DNA of 45,819 nt from Paenarthrobacter sp. PH39-S1 (GTDB taxonomy: Bacteria > Actinomycetota > Actinomycetes > Actinomycetales > Micrococcaceae). The notes below the pieces were generated by a model. The model worked only from the letters and a program-made list of their open reading frames with translations, had not been told where the DNA came from and searched no databases. Within the stretch, counting starts at the first letter, position 1. Each line of letters opens with the position of its first letter. Positions 25,381-34,844 of the stretch are shown here, piece by piece. The stretch is from positions 1-45,819 of the forward strand of contig NZ_JASISR010000030.1 in assembly GCF_030063245.1 (NCBI RefSeq). The letters are read 5' to 3'. The position numbers were made by a program, and so were the translations under genes.

Positions 25381-27240
25381 ATGAAGGAGCCGGTGGTCTA
25401 TATCCACGACTGGAGCATTGCGCGCCGGCTGTTTGCCGTCAATGTGCTGTTTGTACTGGCACTGACCGTGTTCGTCACGACAGCGGGTTTCGTCGACGCG
25501 CGGGATCAGGCCTACCGCCAAGCCGAGGATCGGATTATGTCCATTGCGGCCACCGTGGCGGACAACCCGCTGGTCCTGACCGCAGCGGCCTCCCCGGATC
25601 CGTCCGGGGAACTGCAGCCCTACGCGGTAAAGGTGATGGCGGAGGCGAAAGCGGACTTCGTGACGATTATGGCGCCGGACCGTACCCGTTGGACGCACCC
25701 AGATCCTGCGGAAATCGGCCGGCTTTACATCGGCTCGGTTGATCAGGCGCTGGCCGGGCACGCTTATACGGAGGTGACAGCCGGAACGCTTGGCCCCTCG
25801 GTGCGTGCCATTGTCCCGGTGAAGGATGGGGCCGGAAATGTCCGGGCCCTCGTCGCCGCCGGCGTGACCGTGACAAATGTCGAGATCGCGTTCACCAGCT
25901 CACTGCCCGCCGTCGTCGGTATTGCCCTGGTGCTGCTGCTGGGTGGTTCGCTGGCCGCCTGGCTGCTGGGGCGCTACCTGCGCAAGGTCACGCTCGGTTG
26001 GGGGCCGGAGCGGTTGGGGCAGCTGTTTGTCTACTACGAGTCCGTCCTGCATTCGGTCCGCGACGGGCTGGTGCTGACGGACCGCAACGGCGAACTGGTG
26101 ATGTACAACGATCAGGCGGCAATGCTGCTGGGTATCCCGGTCCCCTCGGAGAACGGACCGGCACCGAAGCTGGCGGAGCTGGATCTGCCGCCCTCGCTGG
26201 AGGAGTTGCTGCGCAGCGGGCGCACCGCCAGGGATGAACTGCACCTGACCTCCGACCGCCTGCTGGTGGTCAGCCAGGAGCCGGCGCGCTCCCCGGGATC
26301 CGACGCTGAGCCCCTGCCGATAAGGCGGACCAACCCAGGCATGCGGGCCAGCCGGGGCACGCGAACCAACCGGGGCCTGCGGACCAGCCGGGTCAGACGG
26401 GCCGACCAGGGTTCCGGCGCGGTGGGCATCGGGACGGTCGCCACGGTGCAGGACCATACCGTCATGGCGGAGCTGGGCGACGAGCTCCGGTCGACGCAGA
26501 CGCTGACGGACGCCCTCCGCGCCCAGACCCACGAACATTCCAACCGGATCCACACGCTGGTGTCCCTGCTGGAGCTGGGCCGCACGGGTCAGGCACTGGA
26601 GTTCGCCACCGCCGACCTGCAGTTGAGCCAGCGGCTCGCCGACGAGGTTCTGAATGCGGCGGATGAGCCGGTGCTCAGCGCGCTGCTCATGGGCAAGATC
26701 GCACAGGCCAGCGAGCGCGGGATCGAGCTGCGGATCAGCACCGAAACACGGACACAGTTCTCCGGCCTCCGCGCGCACGACGCAGTCACGATTCTGGGGA
26801 ACCTGCTGGACAATGCCATGGATGCCGCGGCCGACGGCGCCGAACCACGATGGGTGGCTCTACACCTTGGTCCGACCGCGGACGGGCTGGAGCTGGAAGT
26901 CTCCGACAGCGGGCCTGGCTTGGATGCGGCACAGGCCGCCAGCGTTCTCGCCAAAGGTTTCAGCACGAAGCATTCGGGCGGAGCAGGCCGCGGGATCGGG
27001 CTGGCGCTGGTCCGCCAGACCGTCCAACGGCTGGGCGGCCGGCTGATTATCGGGCCGCGCGGGAACGGGCCGCAGGTGGAAGGATCACCTGCAGCAGGAA
27101 ACAGCGGGGCCGTTTTCACCGTCCTTCTGCCCGCGGATACTACCGGTACGGAATCCGGCACCGGATCCGGCACCGGTCCCGGCACCGGTCCCGGCACCGA
27201 ACAGCCCGCCGGACAACCAGATGCCAGGGAGCAGCCGTGA
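25381..27240 (+). CDS. Sensor histidine kinase, CitA/DcuS family (dicarboxylate sensing)
   Basis: This is a 619-residue membrane kinase. Helix 1 is at about residues 16-38; the extracytoplasmic sensor (about 39-175) has a Cache/PDC look (DRIMSIAATVADNPLV, VRAIVPVKDGAGNVRALVAA); helix 2 is about 177-200. Then come a PAS domain (LHSVRDGLVLTDRNGELVMY), an Arg/Thr-rich repeat linker, the H-box HEHSNRIHTLVSLLELG, the N-box NLLDNAMDA and G-boxes DSGPGL and RGIGLALVRQ. The C-terminus ends in Gly/Thr/Pro repeats. ATG 25381 has only a weak upstream site. The stop overlaps the regulator GTG. Neighbour dctA suggests C4-dicarboxylates as ligand. Confidence 0.93.
   Translation: MKEPVVYIHDWSIARRLFAVNVLFVLALTVFVTTAGFVDARDQAYRQAEDRIMSIAATVADNPLVLTAAASPDPSGELQPYAVKVMAEAKADFVTIMAPDRTRWTHPDPAEIGRLYIGSVDQALAGHAYTEVTAGTLGPSVRAIVPVKDGAGNVRALVAAGVTVTNVEIAFTSSLPAVVGIALVLLLGGSLAAWLLGRYLRKVTLGWGPERLGQLFVYYESVLHSVRDGLVLTDRNGELVMYNDQAAMLLGIPVPSENGPAPKLAELDLPPSLEELLRSGRTARDELHLTSDRLLVVSQEPARSPGSDAEPLPIRRTNPGMRASRGTRTNRGLRTSRVRRADQGSGAVGIGTVATVQDHTVMAELGDELRSTQTLTDALRAQTHEHSNRIHTLVSLLELGRTGQALEFATADLQLSQRLADEVLNAADEPVLSALLMGKIAQASERGIELRISTETRTQFSGLRAHDAVTILGNLLDNAMDAAADGAEPRWVALHLGPTADGLELEVSDSGPGLDAAQAASVLAKGFSTKHSGGAGRGIGLALVRQTVQRLGGRLIIGPRGNGPQVEGSPAAGNSGAVFTVLLPADTTGTESGTGSGTGPGTGPGTEQPAGQPDAREQP
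26326..26415. repeat. Five in-frame 18-bp repeats inside the kinase gene
   Basis: Units start at 26326, 26344, 26362, 26380 and 26398. They encode RTNPGM, RASRGT, RTNRGL, RTSRVR and RADQGS, an Arg-rich linker between PAS domain and phosphoacceptor region. Typical CitA-family kinases have no such insert, so it is a local expansion in this lineage. Confidence 0.85.
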
Positions 27241-27944
27241 ACACTGAACCTCCGCCGATCCGAGTCCTCGTGGTCGAGGATGAACCGATTGCCGCCGATG
27301 CGCACGCCGTCTATCTGCAGCGGATCGGCGGTTTTTCGCTCGCCGGCACTGCCGCTGACGGGCAGTCCGCGCTGCGTGCTCTGCAGCAGGCCGCCGAAGC
27401 CGGTCAACCGATCGATCTGATTCTGCTGGATATGAATCTTCCGGACCTGCACGGGCTCGACATCGCCCGGTGCATCCGGTCCGGCGGTCTTGCGGTGGAT
27501 ATCATCGCCATCACCGCCGTTCGGGACCTGAAGGTGGTCCGGGCAGCCATTTCCAGCGGTGTAGTGCAGTACCTGATCAAGCCCTTCACCTACGCGATGT
27601 TCGCGGAAAAGCTCGCCAACTACCGCGACTTCCGACAGCAGCTGGCTTCCCCCACCGCGCGTGCCTCGCAAAACGACGTCGATCTGGCATTGGCCAGTCT
27701 GCGCGCGCCCACCGCGGCACCACTGCCCAAACGGCTGTCCGAAAGCACGCTGACCGCCGTCGTCGTCCTGCTCAAATCTCATGCCGGCCCTATCTCGGCG
27801 TCCGAGGTCATGGATCGGCTGGGGATCTCGCGCGTCACCGCGCGGCGCTACCTGGAGTACCTGGCGGACCAGCAGACCGTGCGCCGGACCGCACGCTATG
27901 GGACTCCGGGCAGGCCGGAAAATGAATATCTCTGGCGGGGCTAA
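27237..27944 (+). CDS. Response regulator, CitB/DcuR family
   Basis: This 235-residue partner of the upstream kinase has a receiver domain at residues 8-125 with VLVVEDEP, phospho-acceptor D65 in ILLDMNLPDLHG, and the conserved lysine in YLIKPF. A helical linker follows, then a winged-helix DNA-binding domain (SASEVMDRLGISRVTARRYL, TPGRPENEYLW). GTG 27237 overlaps the kinase stop (GTGA) and AGGGAG precedes it by five bases. A likely target is the dctA promoter, whose intergenic region it shares with the kinase gene. Confidence 0.94.
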   Translation: MNTEPPPIRVLVVEDEPIAADAHAVYLQRIGGFSLAGTAADGQSALRALQQAAEAGQPIDLILLDMNLPDLHGLDIARCIRSGGLAVDIIAITAVRDLKVVRAAISSGVVQYLIKPFTYAMFAEKLANYRDFRQQLASPTARASQNDVDLALASLRAPTAAPLPKRLSESTLTAVVVLLKSHAGPISASEVMDRLGISRVTARRYLEYLADQQTVRRTARYGTPGRPENEYLWRG

Positions 27945-27952
27945 CTGACTGG

Positions 27953-28206
27953 CTAGCTGACGTAGACTATGATTTTTCCGCGCGGGTGGCCCTCCATGCT
28001 GAGCCGGTAAGCGTCCGCCGTCTGCTCCAGCCTGCAGGTCTTCCCCGGAAGGACGCACCCATATCCAGGCCCCGCCGTGCTGCTCCGCTTCCGGGCTTAA
28101 ACTCCGGTGCGTCCGGACCGGCCGATTCCACCACTCCGGAGACGTCCCAGCCAGTGATGACGGGGAACTCAATGTCCACCATGGCATCCAGCCCAATGGC
28201 TCTCAT
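27953..28206 (-). pseudogene. Remnant of a zinc-type alcohol dehydrogenase/quinone oxidoreductase (MDR family)
   Basis: Minus-strand frames give FPVITGWDVSGVVESAGPDA (N-terminal GroES-like part) and, at the other end in a different frame, ADAYRLSMEGHPRGKIIVYV before a TAG at 27953-27955. The latter is the usual C-terminus of the family. Roughly 200 residues of the nucleotide-binding domain and the first ~50 residues are missing, so this is a deletion relic of about 250 bases. It fills most of the 390-base gap between the response regulator and prpE. Confidence 0.8.
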
Positions 28207-28245
28207 ATTGGGCCCAACCCGGCCGTCCCGGCGCTTATTCCGTCG

Positions 28246-28270
28246 GGCCGGTCACGTTCGTTTACCGGCC
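28246..28270 (-). terminator. Hairpin downstream of prpE
   Basis: GGCCGGT (28246-28252) and ACCGGCC (28264-28270) form a perfect 7-bp stem with an 11-base loop, 67 bases beyond the prpE stop on the minus strand. GC-rich inverted pieces continue on both sides. It is a plausible terminator without a T-run. Confidence 0.4.
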
Positions 28271-28336
28271 GCGTGATATTTATTCCGGCCGGTTCGGTTA
28301 CCGGGCCGAGGGCGGACAAGTCCAGGTCTGGTCGGA

Positions 28337-30247
28337 TCAGGGCAGTTCCGCCGGACGCAGAATGGGTAACAGTGCGTCAAGGACGCTGGCATCCTCGATC
28401 GTCGATGGGACCGCATACTCGTCACCGTCCGCGATCTGGCGCATCGTCTTGCGCAGAATCTTCCCCGACCGCGTCTTGGGCAGGGATTCAACCACCACGG
28501 CCTGTTTGAAATCCGCGACGGGACCGATTTGGCGGCGGACCAGCGCGATCAGCTCCTTCACCAGCTGCTCCTGGTCCATCTCGACGCCGGATTTCAACAC
28601 CACGTAAGCGCTGGCGCGCTGGCCTTTAAGGACGTCGGCCAGCCCGATCACGGCGCATTCGGCCACCGCGGGGTGCCGCGCCAGAACCTGTTCAATGGCG
28701 CCGGTGGAGAGCCGGTGGCCGGCCACGTTGATCACGTCATCGGTGCGGCCCATCACGAAGACGTATCCGTCGTCATCAACGTAACCGGAATCACCCGTGG
28801 TGTAGTACCCGGGGAAAGCGCGCAGATAGGAGGAGACGTAGCGTTCGTCGCTGCCCCACAACGTCATCAGGGTGCCGGGCGGCAGCGGCAGGCCGAGCAC
28901 AATATTCCCCTCCGTACCTGGGGGTACCGGATCCCCCAGGCCGTCGACGATGCGCAGATCAAAGCCCGGCATTGGGAACGACGGCGACCCGGCCTTGATC
29001 GGCAGCGGTTCGAGCCCGCGCGGATTGCCGCAGATAGCCCAGCCCGTCTCGGTCTGCCACCAGTGATCCACCACCGGAACGTTGAGCACCCGTTCGGCCC
29101 AGTGATAGGTATCCGGATCCAGCCGCTCCCCCGCCGCAAAAAGCATCGTCAGGGAGGACATGTCGTAGGTGGCCAGCTCGGCGGCGTCCGGATCCACCTT
29201 GCGGATGGCCCGCAGGGCGGTGGGCGCTGTGAAGAGCACCCGGACCCGGTGGTCGCTGACCACGCGCCAGAAGGCACCGGCGTCGGGGGTTCCGACAGGT
29301 TTCCCCTCATAAAGCACGGTGGTGGCACCGGCGAGCAGTGGTCCGTAGACGATGTAGGAGTGACCGACCACCCAGCCCACATCCGAGGCGGTCCACATCA
29401 CGTCACCGGGATGGATGTTGTACAGATTGGTCATGGTCCACATCAACGCCGTCGCGTGCCCGCCGTTGTCCCGAACCACTCCCTTGGGCGCACCTGTGGT
29501 TCCCGAGGTGTAGAGGATATACAGCGGATCCGAGGCAGCCACGGGCACCGGATCCGTGCGCCCCGCGCCGCGCACTTCAACGTCCCAGTCGAGCCAGGTC
29601 CCGTAGTCCGTCCCGGGGTCTCCCGCGGCGGCCTCGAAGCCGTCCCGTGCCTTGACGATCACCGGCGTGCCGGCGGCGTCCGCCAGCCGCAGGGCCTCGG
29701 CCACGGCCGGCAGGTACTCAATTTTACGGTTCGGTTCCAGCCCTCCGGATGCGGTCACGACGGCGGAAGGCTGAGCGTCCGCGATGCGCGCCGCCAGCTC
29801 GGCGGCGGCGAATCCACCAAACACCACGGAATGCACCGCTCCCAGGCGGGCGGTGGCGAGCATGGCTATCACCGCTTCCGGGATCATCGGCATATAAATG
29901 ACAACGCGGTCGCCTTTGCCGACCCCCTGCGAGCGCAGCACGGAGGCAAAACGCGCCACCAGATCCGTCAGTTCCGCGTAACTATAGCGCCGTTGGATGC
30001 CCAGCATGGCCGAATCGTAGATCAGCGCGTCCTGTTCACCGCGACCGGCCAGCAGATGGCGGTCCAAGGCATTAAACGAAGTATTCAGCTGCGCGTCCGG
30101 AAACCATTTGGTGATGGGCGCAGCGGCGGCGTCCAGCGCGCGCGACGGCTCGGTATACCAGTCCACGGCCTGGGCGGCCTCCAGCCAGAACCCCTCCGGA
30201 TCGCGCAGACTGCGCTGATAAACGGCCCGGTAATTCTCTGCAGCCAT
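28337..30247 (-). CDS. prpE: Propionyl-CoA synthetase (acyl-CoA synthetase, PrpE-type)
   Basis: This enzyme activates propionate to propionyl-CoA with ATP and CoA, feeding the methylcitrate cycle. The 636-residue product has the acetyl-CoA synthetase N-terminal domain (NYRAVYQRSLRDPEGFWLEA), AMP-binding P-loop LYILYTSGTTGAPKGVVRD, WQTETGWAICGNP, YTTGDSGYVDDDGYVFVMGR and the catalytic lysine in LPKTRSGKILRKTM. PrpE-specific features include HSVVFGGFAA and SNV-free spacing before the hinge. ATG 30247 is chosen with GGGAGGAT seven bases upstream. It is transcribed away from gntR-prpDBC across a shared operator region. Confidence 0.93.
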   Translation of the reverse strand: MAAENYRAVYQRSLRDPEGFWLEAAQAVDWYTEPSRALDAAAAPITKWFPDAQLNTSFNALDRHLLAGRGEQDALIYDSAMLGIQRRYSYAELTDLVARFASVLRSQGVGKGDRVVIYMPMIPEAVIAMLATARLGAVHSVVFGGFAAAELAARIADAQPSAVVTASGGLEPNRKIEYLPAVAEALRLADAAGTPVIVKARDGFEAAAGDPGTDYGTWLDWDVEVRGAGRTDPVPVAASDPLYILYTSGTTGAPKGVVRDNGGHATALMWTMTNLYNIHPGDVMWTASDVGWVVGHSYIVYGPLLAGATTVLYEGKPVGTPDAGAFWRVVSDHRVRVLFTAPTALRAIRKVDPDAAELATYDMSSLTMLFAAGERLDPDTYHWAERVLNVPVVDHWWQTETGWAICGNPRGLEPLPIKAGSPSFPMPGFDLRIVDGLGDPVPPGTEGNIVLGLPLPPGTLMTLWGSDERYVSSYLRAFPGYYTTGDSGYVDDDGYVFVMGRTDDVINVAGHRLSTGAIEQVLARHPAVAECAVIGLADVLKGQRASAYVVLKSGVEMDQEQLVKELIALVRRQIGPVADFKQAVVVESLPKTRSGKILRKTMRQIADGDEYAVPSTIEDASVLDALLPILRPAELP

Positions 30248-30319
30248 GTCAATCCTCCCATTCACGATGCTGTGATGTCAGTCATACTAGCCGCACCGAG
30301 TGGCGCAAAACAAGAGTTA

Positions 30320-30327
30320 TGTATACA
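30320..30327. promoter_or_regulatory. Operator 1 (TGTATACA) between prpE and the gntR operon
   Basis: The palindrome TGTATACA in the context TTATGTATACAACC lies 73 bases ahead of the prpE ATG. It has the GT...AC core typical of FadR-subfamily GntR operators. On the minus strand it also provides a TATACA -10-like hexamer for prpE. Confidence 0.6.
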
Positions 30328-30361
30328 ACCATGGCAACTGTTTGGAAGCTACCCCGGGATG

Positions 30362-30390
30362 TTGCCACTTTGCACCGGTCTTTGTATACA
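30362..30390 (+). promoter_or_regulatory. Promoter of gntR-prpDBC
   Basis: TTGCCA (30362-30367) and TATACA (30385-30390) are separated by exactly 17 bases. The -10 box lies inside the second TGTATACA palindrome, so a bound regulator would block it directly. Confidence 0.6.
30383..30390. promoter_or_regulatory. Operator 2 (TGTATACA), overlapping the gntR promoter
   Basis: This second identical 8-bp palindrome (context CTTTGTATACACTT) starts 63 bp after the first, six helical turns. It overlaps the -10 box of the gntR-prpDBC promoter. The GntR protein encoded just downstream is the natural candidate to bind both. Confidence 0.6.
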
Positions 30391-30509
30391 CTTGATCACA
30401 GAAGCTCAATCCGCAGCCGAGCAGTGGCTGACCCAAAGGGCGAGCCGAGCAGGGCGGCCGAACAGGCAAGCCGGGCAGGCAGCGGAGCAGAACCAAGCAA
30501 GGAGGCAGC

Positions 30510-31148
30510 ATGCGGGCCAGCGACCGGGCCTACGCCGCACTACGCGGCGACATCGTCGAATGGCGGCTCCCGCCCGGATCCGTCCTGGCAGAGGTCGAGC
30601 AGTCCGAGCGGCTGGGCGTTTCCCGCACACCCCTGCGCGAGGCTCTGGCCAGGCTCACCGCGGAAGGCTTGACCGCGGCGCAACGCGGCCGGGGCGTGGT
30701 GGTCACCGATATTTCCATGGACCACGTGCGCGAGCTGTTCGAGCTCCGGGCAACGCTGGAGTGCCGTGCCGTCGAACTCGCTTCCGTGCGCGGCGACCGC
30801 GAGGTGTTCCGGCAGTTGCACCGGGAACTCAGCGGCGCGCCCGGGTTGCTGACCAATGCGGATCCGTCCCGCGCCGCCTACTACGAGTTGGTCGGGCGCC
30901 TCGATGCCGCGATCGACGCCGCGATCGGCAACAGCTACCTGGCCCAGGCGCTCAAGAGCCTCCGCGTGCACCTGGTCCGGGTCCGTCGCCTTTCCCAGGA
31001 CAATCCGGGCCGGCTGCTGGAAGCCGCCCGGGAGCACGCGACCATTGCGCATGCGATCGCCAGGGGAAACGCCGCGGTCGCCAGTGCCGCCACCACCGTC
31101 CATCTGGACAACAGCCTGGACCATCTGCTTTCCACCAACACCAATTAA
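30510..31148 (+). CDS. GntR-family (FadR subfamily) regulator of the propionate genes
   Basis: This 212-residue regulator has an N-terminal winged helix ([39 protein letters not shown]) and a helical FCD ligand domain. In the latter, His and Asp residues ([36 protein letters not shown]-like end) fit a metal-assisted carboxylate-binding pocket. AAGGAGG lies six bases before the ATG. As first gene of the run into prpD, and with two palindromes upstream, it most likely autoregulates and controls prpE and prpDBC in response to a propionate intermediate such as methylcitrate. The ligand is inference. Confidence 0.9.
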   Translation: MRASDRAYAALRGDIVEWRLPPGSVLAEVEQSERLGVSRTPLREALARLTAEGLTAAQRGRGVVVTDISMDHVRELFELRATLECRAVELASVRGDREVFRQLHRELSGAPGLLTNADPSRAAYYELVGRLDAAIDAAIGNSYLAQALKSLRVHLVRVRRLSQDNPGRLLEAAREHATIAHAIARGNAAVASAATTVHLDNSLDHLLSTNTN

Positions 31149-31191
31149 CAACCACCAGTCGGCCGGCATACGGCAAACCCGAGAGGAAACC

Positions 31192-32739
31192 ATGGTGCTC
31201 ACCCATCACGTCCGTGTTTACAAGAGCGAGGAAAACCTGCCCCGGGAGGACCAGCTCGCGTACAAGATTGCCAAGGTGGCGGCCGACCCGGTCGCCGTCA
31301 CGGCGGAGGTCACCGACATGGTGATTAACCGCATCATTGACAACGCCTCGGTCGCCATCGCTTCCTTGAACCGTGGTCCCATTGTCGCGGCCCGGGCACA
31401 GGCCCTGACCCATGGCCCGAGCGCAAGCGGCAAGGGTTCGTGCATCTACGGTATTCCGGACCGGGTCTCCCCCGAGTGGGCGGCCTGGGCCAACGGCGTG
31501 GCCGTTCGAGAGCTGGACTATCACGACACCTTCCTGGCCGCCGAATACTCCCACCCGGGCGATAACATCCCGCCCATCCTTGCGGTGGGTCAGCACGTGG
31601 GGAGCACCGGCGCGGACCTGATCCGCGGCATTGCCACCGGATATGAGATCCAGGTGGACCTGGTCAAGGCCATTTGCCTGCACAAACATAAGATCGATCA
31701 TGTGGCCCACCTCGGGCCGTCCGCGGCCGCGGGCATCGGCACGCTGCTGGGTCTGGACGCTGAAACGATCTTCCAGGCGGTGGGCCAGGCACTGCACACG
31801 ACGACGGCGACGCGCCAGTCGCGCAAGGGCGAGATTTCCACGTGGAAGGCCCACGCACCGGCATTTGCCGGCAAGATGGCCGTCGAGGCGGTGGACCGCG
31901 CGATGCGCGGGCAGACCTCCCCCACGCCGATCTATGAGGGCGAAGACGGCGTCATCGCCTGGCTGCTGGACGGACCGGACGCCTCCTACGAGGTTCCACT
32001 GCCGGCCGATGGCGAGGCAAAGCGGGCAATTCTGGACACCTACACCAAGGAGCATTCCGCCGAATACCAGGCGCAGGCGTGGATTGACCTGGCCCGCAAG
32101 CTCCATCGTGAGCACCCCGAACTGGTGGACCCGGCGAACGTCCCCAGCCTTGTGCAAAAAATTGTGATCCACACCAGCCACCACACCCACTTCGTGATCG
32201 GCTCGGGCGCCAACGACCCGCAAAAATACGACCCGACCGCTTCCCGCGAGACCCTTGACCACTCCATCCCGTACATCTTCACTGTCGCTCTCCAGGACGG
32301 CGACTGGCACCACGTGGACTCCTATGCGCCCGAGCGCGCCGGGCGGCCGGACACGGTGGAACTTTGGCACAAGGTCAGCACTCAGGAAGATGCGGAATGG
32401 ACCCGCCGCTACCACTCCTTGGATCCGCAGGAAAAGGCGTTCGGCGGCCGGGTGGAAATCACCCTCACGGACGGCCGCACCATCACGGACCAGATCGCCG
32501 TCGCCGACGCCCATCCGCTGGGCGCACGGCCGTTTGCCCGGGAACAGTACATCAACAAACTCCGGACGCTGGCCGCCGGGGACAGCGGCCAACGGCTCGT
32601 GGACGAGGACGAAATCAGCCGTTTCCTGAACACCGTCCAGCGGCTGCCGGAACTGGGCGCCGGTGAACTGGACGGCCTGAACATCCAGGCCGCGGCCGGT
32701 GTCGTCAACCTGGCGAACGCACGGAAGGGACTCTTCTAA
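31192..32739 (+). CDS. prpD: 2-methylcitrate dehydratase PrpD
   Basis: PrpD dehydrates 2-methylcitrate to 2-methyl-cis-aconitate. The 515-residue MmgE/PrpD-family protein includes [75 protein letters not shown] and [20 protein letters not shown], with a C-terminal domain around [21 protein letters not shown] 31192 follows GAGAGGAAACC; the frame is open further up but overlaps gntR. It comes 43 bases after gntR, and its stop overlaps the prpB start (TAATG). Confidence 0.96.
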   Translation: MVLTHHVRVYKSEENLPREDQLAYKIAKVAADPVAVTAEVTDMVINRIIDNASVAIASLNRGPIVAARAQALTHGPSASGKGSCIYGIPDRVSPEWAAWANGVAVRELDYHDTFLAAEYSHPGDNIPPILAVGQHVGSTGADLIRGIATGYEIQVDLVKAICLHKHKIDHVAHLGPSAAAGIGTLLGLDAETIFQAVGQALHTTTATRQSRKGEISTWKAHAPAFAGKMAVEAVDRAMRGQTSPTPIYEGEDGVIAWLLDGPDASYEVPLPADGEAKRAILDTYTKEHSAEYQAQAWIDLARKLHREHPELVDPANVPSLVQKIVIHTSHHTHFVIGSGANDPQKYDPTASRETLDHSIPYIFTVALQDGDWHHVDSYAPERAGRPDTVELWHKVSTQEDAEWTRRYHSLDPQEKAFGGRVEITLTDGRTITDQIAVADAHPLGARPFAREQYINKLRTLAAGDSGQRLVDEDEISRFLNTVQRLPELGAGELDGLNIQAAAGVVNLANARKGLF

Positions 32740-33644
32740 TGCTGTATTCCTCCACCACACCCGAGCACAAGCGCGTGGCGTTCCGGGCCGGGCTGGCCTC
32801 CGGCACGCTGCAGCAGTACCCCGGAGCATTTAACCCGCTCTCCGCGCGGCTGATCCAGGAAAAGGGCTTCGACGGCGTCTACATTTCCGGTGCCGTCCTC
32901 GCCAATGATCTGGGCCTGCCGGATATCGGACTGACCACCCTCACCGAGGTCGCCGTCCGCGCGGGACAGATCGCCCGGATGACGGACCTTCCCTGCATGG
33001 TCGACGCCGACACCGGATTCGGCGAGCCGATGAACGTGGCCCGAAGCGTCCAAGAGCTCGAAAACGCAGGCCTGGCCGGCTGCCACATCGAGGATCAGTT
33101 CAATCCCAAGCGCTGCGGCCACCTGGACGGCAAAAACGTCGTCGATCTGGAGACGGCCACCAAGCGGATCCGGGCCGCGGCGGACGCCCGCCGCGACTCG
33201 AACTTTCTGATCATGGCCCGGACGGACGTCCGCGCCGCGGACGGGCTGCGGGCTGCCCAGGACCGGGCCAAAGCCCTGGTGGAGGCCGGGGCGGACGCCA
33301 TTTTCCCCGAAGCCATGCAGGACCTCTCCGAGTTCGCCGCCATCCGGGACGCGGTGGACGTGCCCATCCTGGCGAACATGACGGAGTTCGGCAAGAGTGA
33401 GCTGTTCACTTCGGAGCAGTTGGCCGCCGTGGGCGTCAACATGATCATCTACCCGGTGACTCTGCTGCGCAGCGCCATGGGCGCGGCGGAACGGACGCTG
33501 GACGCCATCAAGACCGATGGTACGCAGCAATCCGCTGTGGAGGCCATGCTCACGCGTGCACGTTTGTACGAATTGGTGGATTATGAGTCCTACAATCATT
33601 TCGACACCTCCGTCTTCAACTTCCAGGTCCCCGGCAAGCATTAA
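32739..33644 (+). CDS. prpB: Methylisocitrate lyase PrpB
   Basis: PrpB cleaves 2-methylisocitrate to pyruvate and succinate. The 301-residue isocitrate-lyase-superfamily protein has GVYISGAVLANDLGLPD, PCMVDADTGFGEP with the Mg-binding Asp, CHIEDQFNPKRCGHLDGK containing the catalytic Cys of the K-R-C-G-H loop, and IMARTDVRAADGL. The K-K-C-G-H loop usual in the family reads K-R-C-G-H here, a conservative change. Its ATG overlaps the prpD stop and it ends eight bases before prpC. Confidence 0.97.
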   Translation: MLYSSTTPEHKRVAFRAGLASGTLQQYPGAFNPLSARLIQEKGFDGVYISGAVLANDLGLPDIGLTTLTEVAVRAGQIARMTDLPCMVDADTGFGEPMNVARSVQELENAGLAGCHIEDQFNPKRCGHLDGKNVVDLETATKRIRAAADARRDSNFLIMARTDVRAADGLRAAQDRAKALVEAGADAIFPEAMQDLSEFAAIRDAVDVPILANMTEFGKSELFTSEQLAAVGVNMIIYPVTLLRSAMGAAERTLDAIKTDGTQQSAVEAMLTRARLYELVDYESYNHFDTSVFNFQVPGKH

Positions 33645-33652
33645 GGAGCGTC

Positions 33653-34798
33653 ATGACACAAACACCTGAAGCCACGAAAATCCACAAGGGCCTGGCCGGC
33701 GTCGTCGTTGACACGACCAGGATTTCCCAGGTCAATGCGGACACCAACTCGCTGCTCTACCGCGGCTACCCGGTGCAGCAGTTGGCCGCCAAATGCAGCT
33801 TTGAGCAGGTGGCCTATCTGCTGTGGAACGGTGAACTGCCGACCGCGGACGAGCTGGCTGACTTCGAATCGAGGGAGCGCGCGGACCGTGCCCTGGCGGA
33901 CAACGTCAAGGCGGCCGTCGACCTGCTGCCGGTCAGCGCCCATCCAATGGACATCTGCCGGACAGCGGCCAGCGTCATGGGAGCCAACCACCCACTGTCG
34001 GAGGACTCCTCGAAGGAAGCCAACCTGAAGAAGTCCCTGGACCTCTTCGCCGCGATGCCCGCCGTCGTCGCCTATGACCAACGCCGCCGACGCGGTCTTG
34101 AGGCCGTCCCGGCGCGGGACGATCTGAGCTACAGCGCCAACTTCCTGTATATGACGTTCGGCGAGGAAGCGGCGCCGGAGGTGGTGGACGCCTTCAACGT
34201 CTCGATGATCCTGTATGCGGAACACTCCTTCAACGCCTCCACCTTCACCGCCCGGGTCATCACCTCCACGCTGGCGGACCTGCATTCTGCCGTCACCGGG
34301 GCCATCGGTGCGCTGAAGGGCCCGCTGCACGGCGGCGCCAACGAGGCCGTGATGCACACGTTCGAGGAGATCATCAAAGCCGCCGACGGTGATGACGTGG
34401 CCGGATCGGTAAAGACCTGGCTGGACGACGCGCTGGCGGACAAGAAGAAGATCATGGGCTTCGGCCACCGGGTCTACAAGAACGGGGACTCCCGCGTTCC
34501 CACCATGAAGGCCGCCATGGACAAGATGGTCGCCCACTACAACCGCCCCGACCTGGGCGAACTGTACAAAGGTCTGGAATCCGCCATGACCCAGGCCAAA
34601 AACATCAAGCCGAATCTGGATTACCCCGCTGGACCCACCTACCACCTGATGGGTTTTGACACTCAGATGTTCACCCCGCTGTTCGTGGCCAGCCGTATTA
34701 CCGGTTGGACCGCGCACATCATGGAACAGCTGGAAGCCAACTCGCTGATCCGCCCACTCAGCCTGTACGACGGCGTCGACGAACGCCAAGTGCCATAG
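33653..34798 (+). CDS. prpC: 2-methylcitrate synthase PrpC
   Basis: PrpC condenses propionyl-CoA with oxaloacetate. The 381-residue citrate-synthase-family protein has KGLAGVVVDTTRISQVNAD, YRGYPVQQLAAKCSFEQVAY, YAEHSFNASTFTARV with the first catalytic His, GALKGPLHGGANEAVM with the second, and IMGFGHRVYKNGDSR. N-terminal spacing and operon context distinguish it from citrate synthase GltA. AAGGAG is four bases before the ATG. It completes the prpDBC set, and no methylaconitate isomerase gene is needed with PrpD. Confidence 0.96.
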   Translation: MTQTPEATKIHKGLAGVVVDTTRISQVNADTNSLLYRGYPVQQLAAKCSFEQVAYLLWNGELPTADELADFESRERADRALADNVKAAVDLLPVSAHPMDICRTAASVMGANHPLSEDSSKEANLKKSLDLFAAMPAVVAYDQRRRRGLEAVPARDDLSYSANFLYMTFGEEAAPEVVDAFNVSMILYAEHSFNASTFTARVITSTLADLHSAVTGAIGALKGPLHGGANEAVMHTFEEIIKAADGDDVAGSVKTWLDDALADKKKIMGFGHRVYKNGDSRVPTMKAAMDKMVAHYNRPDLGELYKGLESAMTQAKNIKPNLDYPAGPTYHLMGFDTQMFTPLFVASRITGWTAHIMEQLEANSLIRPLSLYDGVDERQVP

Positions 34799-34844
34799 GG
34801 TCTGGACCGCGGGGCTGCCGGCTCCCATTGTCCGGACCCACGCG

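Noticed and set aside
28529-31324. 931-codon open frame on the plus strand
   Set aside because: It runs antisense through prpE, across the promoter region and out of frame through gntR; no domain similarity is visible, while the prpE and gntR frames are well supported.
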